Source of the DNA: an uncultured Bacteroidia bacterium
Lineage (GTDB): Bacteria; Bacteroidota; Bacteroidia; Bacteroidales; UBA932
DNA: 64,000 bases
Direction: 5' to 3'
Assembly: GCA_902780935.1 (NCBI GenBank)
Contig: CACZHP010000005.1
Location: forward strand, 16,644-80,643
In this document: piece after piece, positions 17,508 through 27,113 of the stretch
Numbering within the stretch: the first letter of the stretch is position 1
Layout: every line of letters starts with the position of its first letter
Program-made: the position numbers and the translations under genes
Notes under the pieces: generated by a model
What the model saw: the letters and a program-made list of their open reading frames with translations, nothing else
The model's database searches: none
Told to the model about the DNA's origin: nothing

Positions 17508-19577
17508 ATGCAAACCTCTTTCGACGCTAACAACATTGAGCAAAATCATGCCTTTGACATGATCGCCAAGACTAATAATTCTTTCTTTCTCACAGGCCGT
17601 GCGGGGACAGGTAAGACCACGTTCCTAAAAATGGCCCAGGAAAAGATTGACAAGAAGTTCATCGTTCTGGCTCCTACGGGGATTGCTGCAATTAACGCTG
17701 GAGGTCAAACCATTCACTCCTTCTTCGGACTTGATTTCGGAGTACTTGGCCCTGGCGACATCGGCACAATGAATGCCAATAAAATCTCCCTCGTGAGGCA
17801 CATAGACACAATCATCATTGATGAAGTGTCAATGGTCAGGTGCGATATAATGGATGCGATAGACAGGACACTTCGTTTTTACCGTAAGAATTCAGCGCCC
17901 TTCGGCGGACTGCAGATGGTATTCGTCGGAGACATGTTTCAATTGGAACCGGTAGTAACTCAGGAGGATCGCGAAATACTGATGGACCTGTACCACTCGA
18001 GCTCATTCTATTTCTATAAATCGGCTGTAATCCAACGTTATGGGTTGCCCAAGATTGAGTTCATGAAGATTTACCGGCAATCAGACCCCGTGTTTATCGA
18101 ACTCCTGGAACATGTAAGGACGGGCACCGTCTCTTATCGGGATATGCTGCGTATTAACAGCCGGGTAGTTGTCCCTGGAGAAGGAAGCCAAAAACTCAAA
18201 GTAACGTTGACATGTACCAAGAAGGCGGCCCAGCTCATAAATGAAGAGAGGCTTGCCGAATTGGATGGAGACCTGATGGTCTATGAAGCCGAGCATGCTG
18301 GGGATTCCAGAAGGTGCCAAGACGCTGCAGAGGACAAACTGTATCTCCGTGTTGGTGCCCAGGTTATGTTTACAAGAAATGATTCGTTCCACAGGTGGGC
18401 CAATGGAACACTGGCGACCGTCGACAGCCTTACAGATGACTGTATAAAAGTACGTTTTGACGATGGTTCTACTCAAGAAGTTCAACGGGTAAAATGGGAA
18501 AGCATCGAATACAAATTTGACGAGGCTACAAAATCAAGCATCAAGAAAACAGTTGGTTCTGTAACGCAATATCCTTTGAAGCTTGCATGGGCAATTACTA
18601 TCCATAAAAGCCAGTCCTTGACTTTTGACCGGGTTGCCATAGACTTTGGCAAAAGTGCATTCACGAATGGTCAGGCATATGTTGCATTAAGCCGCTCCCG
18701 ATCGCTGGAAGGATTGGAACTGCTCCGTCCAATGACCTTGTCTTCCATACTTGTCTCCAAGGATGTACTTGACTTTTCCTCGGATGTAAACAACACCGAG
18801 AAGATCATGCGGGAAATCAATATCGGTGCTGCAATAAACGGCTTCATCAAAAACATGGATTGCGATGGCGCTGCCACTACGCTGTATGAAATGGCCATCG
18901 AAGAAGTCAAAGTAGGCAATTACGACTTTGCATCTGAACTTATGGCCAGAGCAATGTCCTACGTTGTTGATGATGAATGTTTAAGAGGCAAAGAGTGGAA
19001 GACTATAGATAGCGATAACATTGAGTATCGTCTTATGGACGCCATCGGTTTGTTCTACGCTGGTCGTGAGGATGAGTCCGAAAAAATCATCACAGGAATG
19101 CTGTCTATTCTGGATTCGAATTTCGATGGACTATATATCCTCTCCCGCTGCTATGAGGAGAAGAAAGAGTGGGATAAGGTGGACGAAATTTATAAGAAGA
19201 TGATGGCGCTGTTTAACCAGTCCAGAGAGATGGGGCTGGATTCCATTTCCTATCGAAAATTCAAGTACAGACTGGCAATCCTGAACGAACAGGTCTATTC
19301 CGATCCAGGAGCCGGCCTTATGCGCCAGCTACTGGCAGAGAATCCAGCGTATGATAAATATCACACGGCCCTCAGGGCAATGTTGATTGGTAATGCCGAA
19401 GCCCAACAGGAATTTGAAGAAGAGACGGATAACCCCATCGCAGCCCTGCTGTTCGACAGGGAGAAGGATGATGCCGCTTTTCTCGAACTTCTGCGAGACG
19501 AGAGGGATAAGAAATCGGTCAATTGGAATTCATATCGGAGATTCATCAACAATCTCAAACTCGCAATGCCATGTTAA
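17508..19577 (+). CDS. PIF1-type SF1B helicase with repeat-rich C-terminus
   Basis: The 689-residue protein opens with a PIF1/RecD-like ATPase: FLTGRAGTGKTTFLKMA (Walker A near 31-38), VLAPTGIAAINAGGQTIHSFF (motif Ia in the PIF1 form), TIIIDEVSMV (Walker B), VFVGDMFQLEPV (motif III), LAWAITIHKSQSLTF and AYVALSRSR (motifs V/VI). PIF1 enzymes move 5' to 3' and clear structured DNA or RNA-DNA hybrids. From about residue 410 to 689 the sequence is helical and TPR-like (NYDFASELMARAM, YILSRCYEEKKEW). With the neighbouring UvrD enzyme the locus holds helicases of both polarities. Confidence 0.87.
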   Translation: MQTSFDANNIEQNHAFDMIAKTNNSFFLTGRAGTGKTTFLKMAQEKIDKKFIVLAPTGIAAINAGGQTIHSFFGLDFGVLGPGDIGTMNANKISLVRHIDTIIIDEVSMVRCDIMDAIDRTLRFYRKNSAPFGGLQMVFVGDMFQLEPVVTQEDREILMDLYHSSSFYFYKSAVIQRYGLPKIEFMKIYRQSDPVFIELLEHVRTGTVSYRDMLRINSRVVVPGEGSQKLKVTLTCTKKAAQLINEERLAELDGDLMVYEAEHAGDSRRCQDAAEDKLYLRVGAQVMFTRNDSFHRWANGTLATVDSLTDDCIKVRFDDGSTQEVQRVKWESIEYKFDEATKSSIKKTVGSVTQYPLKLAWAITIHKSQSLTFDRVAIDFGKSAFTNGQAYVALSRSRSLEGLELLRPMTLSSILVSKDVLDFSSDVNNTEKIMREINIGAAINGFIKNMDCDGAATTLYEMAIEEVKVGNYDFASELMARAMSYVVDDECLRGKEWKTIDSDNIEYRLMDAIGLFYAGREDESEKIITGMLSILDSNFDGLYILSRCYEEKKEWDKVDEIYKKMMALFNQSREMGLDSISYRKFKYRLAILNEQVYSDPGAGLMRQLLAENPAYDKYHTALRAMLIGNAEAQQEFEEETDNPIAALLFDREKDDAAFLELLRDERDKKSVNWNSYRRFINNLKLAMPC

Positions 19578-19599
19578 AGATTAATAATCTTTCTTTTGT

Positions 19600-20697
19600 A
19601 TGATAGGTCTCATCATTAAACAATTGCCTTTATTACTCTTTGTCTCGTGCTGGATTGTTCTATTCCCATCCTGCATGACCAAGGGCAAAGATGAAGCCAG
19701 GTTCAAACAAGACGTAACTAAAGAGTCCGCATCGGATTCCCACAACGCGGTCTATTATTGGAAGACCGTATTCCAACTGTCGGAGGAGGAGCGGCGGTTC
19801 ATTAAGGAACACGCTATAGACAGGATATACCTGCGTCTATTCGATGTGGATGTCTCGGAAACAATTGGTAGCGAATACGATGGCATAGTCCCTGTTGCGA
19901 CAACCACATTCAAGGACTCAATCCCGAATGGAGTGGAAATCGTACCCACCTTTTTCATAACGGTAGGTGCAATAAAGGAGATGATCGGCTTAAATCTAAG
20001 TAGCGAACAACTCTCTGCGAAGATTCTGAGAAGGATTCTGAACATGGCTGATTACAATGACCTGGGACGCATACGGGAAATCCAACTGGACTGTGACTGG
20101 ACCGCCGCAACTCAAAGAGGCTATTTCGATCTATGCAAGGGACTAAGGTCAAAGGCCGGAAAAGAAGGAATATCAGTTAGTTCCACCATTCGGCTCCATC
20201 AACTAAAACTCGATCCACCACCAGTTGATCGAGGAGTACTTATGCTGTACAATACAGGATCTTTTAAAGTTCCGGGTAAAAGGAATTCAATTCTTAGATA
20301 TGACGATGTCAAGCAATATCTTAAAGGCCGAAGGATTGACTATCCTATTCCGTTGGACTTTGCTTATCCCGCATACTGTTGGGGCGTGTGGTTCCAGGAC
20401 GGAGTATTCATGTCGCTGCTACATCATTCTGATTTCAGTGACGAGAGTTGCTTCAAGGATAAAGATGGCGACGGTATTTACTCTGTTATCAAGGATTGCG
20501 TTATTGACGGGCATGAGCTTGAAAGCGGCGACTGCATAAGGTTGGAAAAGCCTTCGTTCGAGACAATACAGAAAGTATCCCGACTCGTAAAAAAGTCTTT
20601 CCCGGAGACCACCCATCGAAATATCATATATCATCTCGATTCCACGCTATTATCCATATTCACTGATGATGAGATTAAGGACATTTATAGTTTTTAG
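19600..20697 (+). CDS. Uncharacterised exported protein, probable lipoprotein
   Basis: The 365-residue protein has a hydrophobic leader ending in a possible lipobox (FPSC). Blocks include VYYWKTVFQLSEEERRFI and IDRIYLRLFDVD, which I associate with an uncharacterised Bacteroidota family that is usually paired with the next type of gene. The RLFDVD and QLDCDWTAATQRGYF segments resemble TIM-barrel glycosidase-like strands, but no catalytic pair is certain. It overlaps the following gene by 32 bases, so the two are cotranslated. It follows the helicase gene by 22 bases, yet an envelope role makes it an unlikely partner for it. Confidence 0.6.
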   Translation: MIGLIIKQLPLLLFVSCWIVLFPSCMTKGKDEARFKQDVTKESASDSHNAVYYWKTVFQLSEEERRFIKEHAIDRIYLRLFDVDVSETIGSEYDGIVPVATTTFKDSIPNGVEIVPTFFITVGAIKEMIGLNLSSEQLSAKILRRILNMADYNDLGRIREIQLDCDWTAATQRGYFDLCKGLRSKAGKEGISVSSTIRLHQLKLDPPPVDRGVLMLYNTGSFKVPGKRNSILRYDDVKQYLKGRRIDYPIPLDFAYPAYCWGVWFQDGVFMSLLHHSDFSDESCFKDKDGDGIYSVIKDCVIDGHELESGDCIRLEKPSFETIQKVSRLVKKSFPETTHRNIIYHLDSTLLSIFTDDEIKDIYSF

Positions 20698-22876
20698 CCT
20701 GCCAATCCTCCTGCATTGCCTGGACGCTTCTGGTTGCTACATGCCGTCGCATGAGCCTAGGGATTATTTCATGTACAGGATAAATGACAATTACCTTCAC
20801 AAAAAAGATCTTGTTTCCCATTTCAATATAGGTTCGGATGAGAATTGCCTATTATGGCAGTCCCAGACTTCCAGGAGCATCCCTGTAGCAGATATCTACT
20901 CAATCGTGTATAAAGCCCCTGTAGGAGTAATCATGGATGCCATGGAGCAAGGCATTGCTTTAGGTGAAGAGAACAAGTTCAAGCAATGGCTGCGCCACGA
21001 TAGAGAGGCAGCAGAGTTCCTTCTGCTGGCAAAAAGATGTGAAGCGGCGAGAGAAGAGATTAATTCACCGTGGTATTACCCGTCCAAGAACTGTCCGGTC
21101 AGGAGAGAATTGGAAGATGTCGTCGATGCATACCGCAAATATTCAGGAAAGCGCTTTTCAGCAAGGTACCTTCTTCAGGCCGAAAGGGCGCTGTTCTCCC
21201 TCAAACGATATGAGGATTGTGTCAGCCTTTGGGATCTCGAGGGCAAGAAGGTAGGGAATACCATACTTCGGAATTTGATTCTTCGATACGTTGCCGGGGC
21301 ATGGCTTAATCTTGGGGATACAGAAAGAGCGGAAAAACTCTATGGTGAAGCCGGTGCTATAGAGGATCTCGCTTCAATCTACCATAGCAAGGTTGGAAGG
21401 GATTGGATTGCTTCCGTTTATGAACGCTCTCCGGATTCACCTGCCATAAGGGAAAAACTGGAGGCAATCATTATTGATGCCGAGAGTGCGGTGGAATGGT
21501 CTCATTTCTCGAACCAGATGGATCTTGACTCCAACTACTTGCGTTCTGTCCGGGACCTTTGCCTCAAGATTGGAAGAGAACAAAAGGTGAAAGATCCCGA
21601 CCTGTGGTACTATTCAGCGGCGTTCATTGAGCATATTCTAGGAGACAACACCTCCGCCACACATACTCTCACCCTTGCCGAAAACAGTCCAGGAAGCAAG
21701 TACATTAAGGAATCTATCAGAGTATTAAGGATTTACATTGACTCAATGAGTGACTATCGCAAAGGATACGAGGCCAGAATGCTTGACGATGTCAAATGGC
21801 TTGAACGGAAAATCAACGACGAGATAGAAGTGTACAGAGACAGAACGGAGACAGAGGGAATCCATGCGATATCTGGTAATTGGAGTTTCTTCTATTGGAA
21901 TGATATGCTCCGAATGATTGTTCATTCCGGAATAGTTCCTACACTTCTTAAGGGCCATCAGGAAGTTACCGCATTGGCTTTTGCCAATATGGCTGACAAC
22001 TATCTTCTTCAGAAAACCGATACTGTTTGGTCAGATTGTAAAGATACGTCAGGGGAACGGGTATTCAAGAAGATGTCCATGCAAGAATACAGAATAGGAG
22101 ACGGCTTTAACTACCACGATTATAGAGACTCGTTCTTCAATCTAGTCGACATTGTTGATGTAGATTGCCTGATTAAATATGTTGATAACTTGAAGCATCC
22201 AGCAACAAGCATCTTGAGTTATCTTAACATAAAAGGATACTCTGAAGAAGCCTTTTTCCAAGATGTAATAGGCACCAGGATGATCCGTCTTATGCGGTAT
22301 GAAGAAGCGGAGGAATGGCTGGCCAAGGTGCCGACATCTTTCCAAAAAAGGACTAACGTCTATAGAGATGGATACCTGAAATATGACCCGTTCAAACCCG
22401 AGTTGGAACCCTTACGGGATCGTGATGACTACAAATTCAAGTTCGCTCACGAGATGGCTTCGCTTGAGAGAGGTATCAATATGACTGAGGATCCCGACCG
22501 GAAGGCATTGATGATGACCAAGTTCGCCACAGGAATGAAGAACTCTGTTGGCAATTGCTGGGCATTGTCCTTTTACTCTAATTCAGCCGGATCATTTCCG
22601 TCTGTATGGGTATTCGAGAGCGACGCATTCCATGATCCTGGTGAATTGGTTCCGGACTTCCAGACAAAAGTGTTTTTACGTGCGGAAAAGATATTCAAGG
22701 AAGCCTTGGCTATTTGCGAGGACGAGGAAACAGCCGCGCGGATCAACCACATGATGGGGAACAACGCGACAATTATTAAAGAATATCCAAACACCCAAGT
22801 CGCTTCAATGGTCAGAGGCAGTTGCGACACCTACATTGACTATCATTTCGAGCGCAAAGAGTATTTCCTTAGATAA
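20666..22876 (+). CDS. Uncharacterised exported repeat protein, partner of the preceding gene
   Basis: The 736-residue protein has an N-terminal signal peptide (FIVFSLPILLHCLDASGC) and then CYMPSHEPRDYFMYRI, which recalls an uncharacterised Bacteroidota family with a GPWxxxPxEYxMFR start. The middle is helical and TPR-like (YLLQAERALFSLKRYEDCVSLWD; LNLGDTERAEKLYGEAG). The C-terminal third has SVGNCWALSFYSNSAG and ends in helices. No catalytic motif is recognised. The long overlap with the previous lipoprotein gene indicates that the two proteins work together, probably in the envelope. Confidence 0.6.
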   Translation: MMRLRTFIVFSLPILLHCLDASGCYMPSHEPRDYFMYRINDNYLHKKDLVSHFNIGSDENCLLWQSQTSRSIPVADIYSIVYKAPVGVIMDAMEQGIALGEENKFKQWLRHDREAAEFLLLAKRCEAAREEINSPWYYPSKNCPVRRELEDVVDAYRKYSGKRFSARYLLQAERALFSLKRYEDCVSLWDLEGKKVGNTILRNLILRYVAGAWLNLGDTERAEKLYGEAGAIEDLASIYHSKVGRDWIASVYERSPDSPAIREKLEAIIIDAESAVEWSHFSNQMDLDSNYLRSVRDLCLKIGREQKVKDPDLWYYSAAFIEHILGDNTSATHTLTLAENSPGSKYIKESIRVLRIYIDSMSDYRKGYEARMLDDVKWLERKINDEIEVYRDRTETEGIHAISGNWSFFYWNDMLRMIVHSGIVPTLLKGHQEVTALAFANMADNYLLQKTDTVWSDCKDTSGERVFKKMSMQEYRIGDGFNYHDYRDSFFNLVDIVDVDCLIKYVDNLKHPATSILSYLNIKGYSEEAFFQDVIGTRMIRLMRYEEAEEWLAKVPTSFQKRTNVYRDGYLKYDPFKPELEPLRDRDDYKFKFAHEMASLERGINMTEDPDRKALMMTKFATGMKNSVGNCWALSFYSNSAGSFPSVWVFESDAFHDPGELVPDFQTKVFLRAEKIFKEALAICEDEETAARINHMMGNNATIIKEYPNTQVASMVRGSCDTYIDYHFERKEYFLR

Positions 22877-23019
22877 TGGCACATTGGCTAACGATGATGG
22901 GACCTGGTACATATATAATTGATAATCAACGACAAACGCAAACTGATGGTTCCATAATTGTGACCAGCAGAATAAGGAAAACACTGATTAATAATCAGTT
23001 GTGTAACAGCGACGGTTCA

Positions 23020-23694
23020 TTACAGCGCAAGGACGGTGTCGGAGTAGAGGGCGCCGTCGTGGATGTCGTGGGTGGAGAAGATGATGGTGGTCCCGGTCCC
23101 GTGAGCTATGCGCTGAAGGGTCTGAAGAACCATTACCCTGTTCTCCACGTCAAGAAAGGCTGTGGGCTCGTCAAGCATCAGGACGTTCGCCCTTCGGGTC
23201 AGCGCCGCGGCGACACAAGCTTTCTGGAACTCGCCATCGCTGATCCGGCTTAAATCCTTATCCGCCAACTGGTTCAACTCCATCATCCGGATGGCTTCCT
23301 CGACTCGGCTCTCCGCTCCCCTGTCAAGCTTTCTGAAAGCCCCGGACTCAGCAAGCATTCCAGTCCGAACGAAATCACTGACTGTAAATCCTTTGACTTT
23401 TGGAATACGGGTCGGAACCAGGATCGCGACGCCACCGGTTTCGAGGGTTCCGGACAGCGGCGGCAGGATCCCGGCTATGGTCTTCATCAAGGTAGTTTTG
23501 CCGCTTCCGTTCCTGCCTCTGAGCATGACGCATTCCCCGTCCGCATATTCAAAGGACAGAGGCCCGGCGACTACTGGCGAGAGGTACGACTCCTGCCTCG
23601 CTGCGCTTCGCGCCCTATCCGGGTAAATGCTCGGCAGGAGTCGTCCTCTCGCCGTGGACAGATAGCCAACTACTATGTCAGAAGCCTTTATCAT
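23020..23694 (-). CDS. FecE/BtuD-like ABC transporter ATPase carrying an in-frame palindromic insertion
   Basis: ATPase of an iron-siderophore, haem or cobalamin importer. The 224-residue protein starts MIKASDIVVGY and has Walker A GRNGSGKTT, the Bacteroidota-style signature ISDGEFQK, Walker B VLMLDEPTAF and switch His in STHDIHDG. The usual Q-loop glutamine is replaced in LVPTRIPKVKGF, as in several Bacteroidota relatives. Residues 15-41 are encoded by a 78-base palindromic element that lengthens the strand 1-strand 2 loop. The start (23694) overlaps the permease stop by four bases. I set the start at MIKAS; the longer upstream frame is only the permease read in another frame. Confidence 0.88.
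   Translation of the reverse strand: MIKASDIVVGYLSTARGRLLPSIYPDRARSAARQESYLSPVVAGPLSFEYADGECVMLRGRNGSGKTTLMKTIAGILPPLSGTLETGGVAILVPTRIPKVKGFTVSDFVRTGMLAESGAFRKLDRGAESRVEEAIRMMELNQLADKDLSRISDGEFQKACVAAALTRRANVLMLDEPTAFLDVENRVMVLQTLQRIAHGTGTTIIFSTHDIHDGALYSDTVLAL
23576..23653. repeat. 78-bp palindromic element inserted in frame in the ABC ATPase gene
   Basis: The left arm (23576-23597) and right arm (23633-23653) are inverted copies matching over 21 bases except for one extra base; each contains the core ACGACTCCTGCC or its complement. They flank a 35-base centre. The total of 78 bases equals 26 codons, so the reading frame survives. Translation gives a basic stretch (ARGRLLPSIYPDRARS) absent from ordinary FecE proteins. 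It looks like a mobile palindromic repeat that tolerates insertion in coding sequence. Confidence 0.7.
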
Positions 23695-24668
23695 CTCCGT
23701 AAAAGAATATAGATGATTATCGGGGCGCCGATTATCGCCATAGTGCTGCCGACCGGAAGTGGACGGCTGAAAACCTGTGAGAGGATATCCGCCACTACGG
23801 AAAGACCAGCACCAGTCAAAAGCGTCACTGGAATAGTCTTTATATGCAGGGACGATCCGGCTAAAGCTCTCGCGACGTGCGGAGCCACAATCCCGACGAA
23901 ACCCAACGGGCCGCAGAATGCTGTGACCGCTCCAGCCATGAGGCAACTCCCTATCATTGAGAAATTTCTGGTACGAACTGGACTGACTCCCGTCATTGAA
24001 GCGTAGTCTTCTCCGAAAAGAGCCACATCAAGGCGGCGGTTATTGACCAGCGACAGCAACAAACCGGCCAGAAGGGAAATTGCCATAATAGCTATGCCTT
24101 CATAGCCGCCCCCGATGAAACTGCCGGCCGACCAGCTGTAAAAGACTTTAAGGCTCTCGGCATTGGCTGAATATTCAAGGATAGAAGTCACCGCACTGAA
24201 AACGAAACCAAGCATAACTCCGAAAACCAAAAGTGTTGTGGCTCCGCGGATTTTCGAGGCGACCAGGACAACGAGGGCAGAGGTCAACATGGCACCAAGG
24301 AAAGCGGCCGAGACCACCGTCAGCCCGGACAATGCCACAGGCAACGAAGTCCCGATAAGCAAGGTCGCAACCGCAGCCCCGGTACCTGCCCCGGCGCTAA
24401 CCCCCATGATATGGGGATCAGCCAAAGGATTACGGAATATGGTCTGCATCTGCAGCCCGGCCAAGGCCAGGGAGGCTCCGGCAAGAATGGCAGTCAACAT
24501 CCTTGGGAATCGCAATTTAAGGAAAATCACCCGGTCCGGAGCGCCAAACCCGGCTCCTCCACATAACAGATCGGCCGCCGCCAACAAGATGACAGCCAAA
24601 ACAAGGGATATGACAATTGCCGGATAGCGGTTCCTCATCACCAAACGATACGGGAAATTGATTGTCAA
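23691..24668 (-). CDS. FecCD-family ABC transporter permease
   Basis: The 325-residue membrane protein has about nine to ten helices and the family blocks FLKLRFPRMLTAILAGASLALAG (given here in its usual place near residue 50), QTIFRNPLADPHIMGVSAGAG, and FCGPLGFVGIVAPHVAR. It forms the channel of a siderophore, haem or B12 importer with the ATPase encoded just downstream (four-base overlap). No substrate-binding protein gene is adjacent. The divergent TonB receptor gene starts 76 bases away, suggesting shared control. An alternative start at 24638 (MRNRYPAIV) is possible. Confidence 0.9.
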   Translation of the reverse strand: MTINFPYRLVMRNRYPAIVISLVLAVILLAAADLLCGGAGFGAPDRVIFLKLRFPRMLTAILAGASLALAGLQMQTIFRNPLADPHIMGVSAGAGTGAAVATLLIGTSLPVALSGLTVVSAAFLGAMLTSALVVLVASKIRGATTLLVFGVMLGFVFSAVTSILEYSANAESLKVFYSWSAGSFIGGGYEGIAIMAISLLAGLLLSLVNNRRLDVALFGEDYASMTGVSPVRTRNFSMIGSCLMAGAVTAFCGPLGFVGIVAPHVARALAGSSLHIKTIPVTLLTGAGLSVVADILSQVFSRPLPVGSTMAIIGAPIIIYILLRR

Positions 24669-24744
24669 ATATAAGTATTATCCCCGAGAATGCAACCGGA
24701 TTGCGATTCCGCCTTCGTATCTTCGCGGACGGAAAAAGGGAAAA

Positions 24745-27111
24745 ATGATGAGAAGGTCACATATAATATTTGTCTTTATAATACTGGCTGTCCTGCCGTG
24801 GTCGCGTCTTGAAGCGCAAAGCAGGAAAGCTGTGATCTCCGGCCATGTCCGCGACGCCGGAAGCGGAGAGCCGCTGACAGGTGCGGTCATATTCACAAAA
24901 GACAAGAAATCAGGCGTTTCCGCCGACAACGCCGGTTATTTTTCCCTCTCCGTTGACAAAGGAAAAGTGATAGTCCTCTGCTCTTTCACCGGCTACAAGA
25001 CAATAGAAAGGACGCTTACGGTCAGTTCTTCCAAAACCGAGGACTTCGAGATGGAGCCGGACAACGAGACCCTGGAGGCGGCCACAGTGTTCTCCAAGAC
25101 TAAAAGGGACGAGCTGAAAATCCCTCAACTCGGCAAGCAGAGGGTGGATGCCGCCCTTGTGAAAAGCCTTCCCGCCCTGATGGGAGAGAACGACATCATA
25201 AGGGTCATCCAGATGATGCCTGGGGTACAAACTCCGAGCGAGGGAGCCACAGGTTTCAGCGTCAGGGGCGGGGGCGTGGACCAGAATCTTATCCTCATGG
25301 ACGGCGCGCCCGTCTATAATTGCGGCCACTTCCTCGGGTTCCTTTCCATGTTCAACAGCGACGCGATCCGGAGCGCGGAACTGTACAAAGGCGATTTCCC
25401 CGCCCTGTACGGCGGCAGGATATCCTCGATCCTGGACATCAGCGGCAAGGACGGCAACAACAGGGAGTTCGGTGGGAACGCCTCGATCGGACTTATCACC
25501 TCGAAAGTTTTCATTGAAGGGCCTATCATTCCGGAAAAGCTCTCGTTCATGGCGGCCGGGAGAAGGACATATCTGGACCTTTTCTTCCCGCTGCTCGGAG
25601 ACAATCTTCCGGACCACACGAAGATGTTCTTCTATGACCTCAACGCGAAACTTACCTGGATCGCGGGCAAGAAAGACCGGCTGTACCTCGGCGCTTTCGA
25701 CGGGAAAGACGTTTTCGGCCTCAGCATGGAGGAATTCGACATGGGAATGATGGATTTCGGGTTCGCCAACCACACCCAGTCCCTTAGGTGGAACCATGTG
25801 TACGGCCATAAACTCACCTCAGACGTGACGCTATATAACTCCATCTACCGTAACACCCTTGCCGGGGACATGAGCGAAGCCAAGTTCGATTATCTCCAGA
25901 GCATCCGTGAGACGGGCATAAAGGCCGGATGGACATGGTTCATCGGCCCGAGAAATACGGTCCAGGCGGGAGCGGGACTGGCGTATTATTCGATAGCGCC
26001 GGGAGAATGCTCTCCGCGCGAGGGAAGCACAGTGGTGAATAAAGTGGTAATGCCTTCGACATTCGCCGCCCAACCCTTCGCTTACTTGCAGAACGAGAGC
26101 AAGTTAGGTCCTTTGACTGTCCGCTACGGCTTGCGCTTCTCGTCCTTCACGACTCTTGGAGGCACTTCCCAAAGGTATTTCGACCCTGTGACCCATGAAC
26201 TTACGGTTGTCAAGGACATTCCCAAAGGCGAGAGAATCAAGACGTACAACGGTATTGAGCCGAGAATATCCGCTTCTATGCCTCTCGGTAAAGACTGGTC
26301 TGTCAAAGGGGCATATTCCCGCTCATTCCAATACCTCCAACAGGCCAGGATAAGCATAACCGGGAGTCCTATTGACACGTGGTTCACAGCCTCGCCCAAC
26401 ACCAAGCCCCAGCGCTCGGATCAGTTTTCCATAGGCTTCAACGCATTATTCGCTGACGAAGCCCTGGAGGCTTCTCTCGAAGGATTCTACAAGAAAGGAA
26501 AGAACGTGATCGACTTCGTCGAGAACCCGGGAATAGTCATTGACAATGTGGACCGGGAGGGGCTCCTGCGAAGCGGGACCTCCACCGCTTACGGAATAGA
26601 GACAATGCTGAAATACGATTTCGACAAATGGAACGGATGGATCTCATACACCTGGTCCAGGGCTCTATACGATATCCCGGAGCTTAATGGAGGCCAGAGT
26701 TACCGCTCCCCTCTCAACCATGAGCACGCTGTCAATTTCGTCCTGACATACGATTTCAGCAAGAGGATATCCGCATCGGCGGAATGGGTCTTCTACAGCG
26801 GGTCTCCGACCACCTATCCAGTCGGAAGGTACTCATTCATGGGAACTTGGGTGCCGGTTTACTCGGAAAGGAACAGCGACCGTCTGCCTGATTATCACAG
26901 AATGGATATGTCGCTGACATACCGTACGGCCGGGAGGGCCGCCGGGAAGCGCTGGAGCGGGGAATGGAACCTATCGCTGTACAACGCCTATTCCCGCCAC
27001 AACGCATGGAGCATCGCATTCAACTACGACCGCACCGACGACACAGCAAAAGCCATAAAGGTCTATCTGTTCACGATCATTCCTTCTGTGTCATATAATA
27101 TAAAGTTTTAG
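24745..27111 (+). CDS. TonB-dependent receptor with carboxypeptidase-regulatory-like N-domain
   Basis: The start is taken at MMRRSH because the preceding frame is not signal-like. A signal peptide (IIFVFIILAVLPWSRLEAQ) is followed by a CarboxypepD_reg-like domain (ISGHVRDAGSGEPLTGAVIF... YFSLSVDKGK... FTGYKTIERTL), a plug domain (MPGVQTPSEGATGFSVRGG, QNLILMDGAPVYN) and a 22-strand-type barrel ending in YNIKF. It imports a bulky ligand across the outer membrane. It is followed two bases later by a DUF4249 lipoprotein and is divergent from the FecCD/FecE genes. The ligand is unknown. Confidence 0.9.
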   Translation: MMRRSHIIFVFIILAVLPWSRLEAQSRKAVISGHVRDAGSGEPLTGAVIFTKDKKSGVSADNAGYFSLSVDKGKVIVLCSFTGYKTIERTLTVSSSKTEDFEMEPDNETLEAATVFSKTKRDELKIPQLGKQRVDAALVKSLPALMGENDIIRVIQMMPGVQTPSEGATGFSVRGGGVDQNLILMDGAPVYNCGHFLGFLSMFNSDAIRSAELYKGDFPALYGGRISSILDISGKDGNNREFGGNASIGLITSKVFIEGPIIPEKLSFMAAGRRTYLDLFFPLLGDNLPDHTKMFFYDLNAKLTWIAGKKDRLYLGAFDGKDVFGLSMEEFDMGMMDFGFANHTQSLRWNHVYGHKLTSDVTLYNSIYRNTLAGDMSEAKFDYLQSIRETGIKAGWTWFIGPRNTVQAGAGLAYYSIAPGECSPREGSTVVNKVVMPSTFAAQPFAYLQNESKLGPLTVRYGLRFSSFTTLGGTSQRYFDPVTHELTVVKDIPKGERIKTYNGIEPRISASMPLGKDWSVKGAYSRSFQYLQQARISITGSPIDTWFTASPNTKPQRSDQFSIGFNALFADEALEASLEGFYKKGKNVIDFVENPGIVIDNVDREGLLRSGTSTAYGIETMLKYDFDKWNGWISYTWSRALYDIPELNGGQSYRSPLNHEHAVNFVLTYDFSKRISASAEWVFYSGSPTTYPVGRYSFMGTWVPVYSERNSDRLPDYHRMDMSLTYRTAGRAAGKRWSGEWNLSLYNAYSRHNAWSIAFNYDRTDDTAKAIKVYLFTIIPSVSYNIKF

Positions 27112-27113
27112 AA

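Noticed and set aside
22876-23253. A 125-codon plus-strand frame starting at the end of the repeat protein gene
   Set aside because: It overlaps the conserved FecE-like gene on the other strand and has no recognisable domain.
23020-24668. Reading the ABC ATPase from an upstream start that would give 308 residues
   Set aside because: The added 84 residues are the permease gene in another frame; the MIKAS start overlaps the permease stop in the usual ATGA way.
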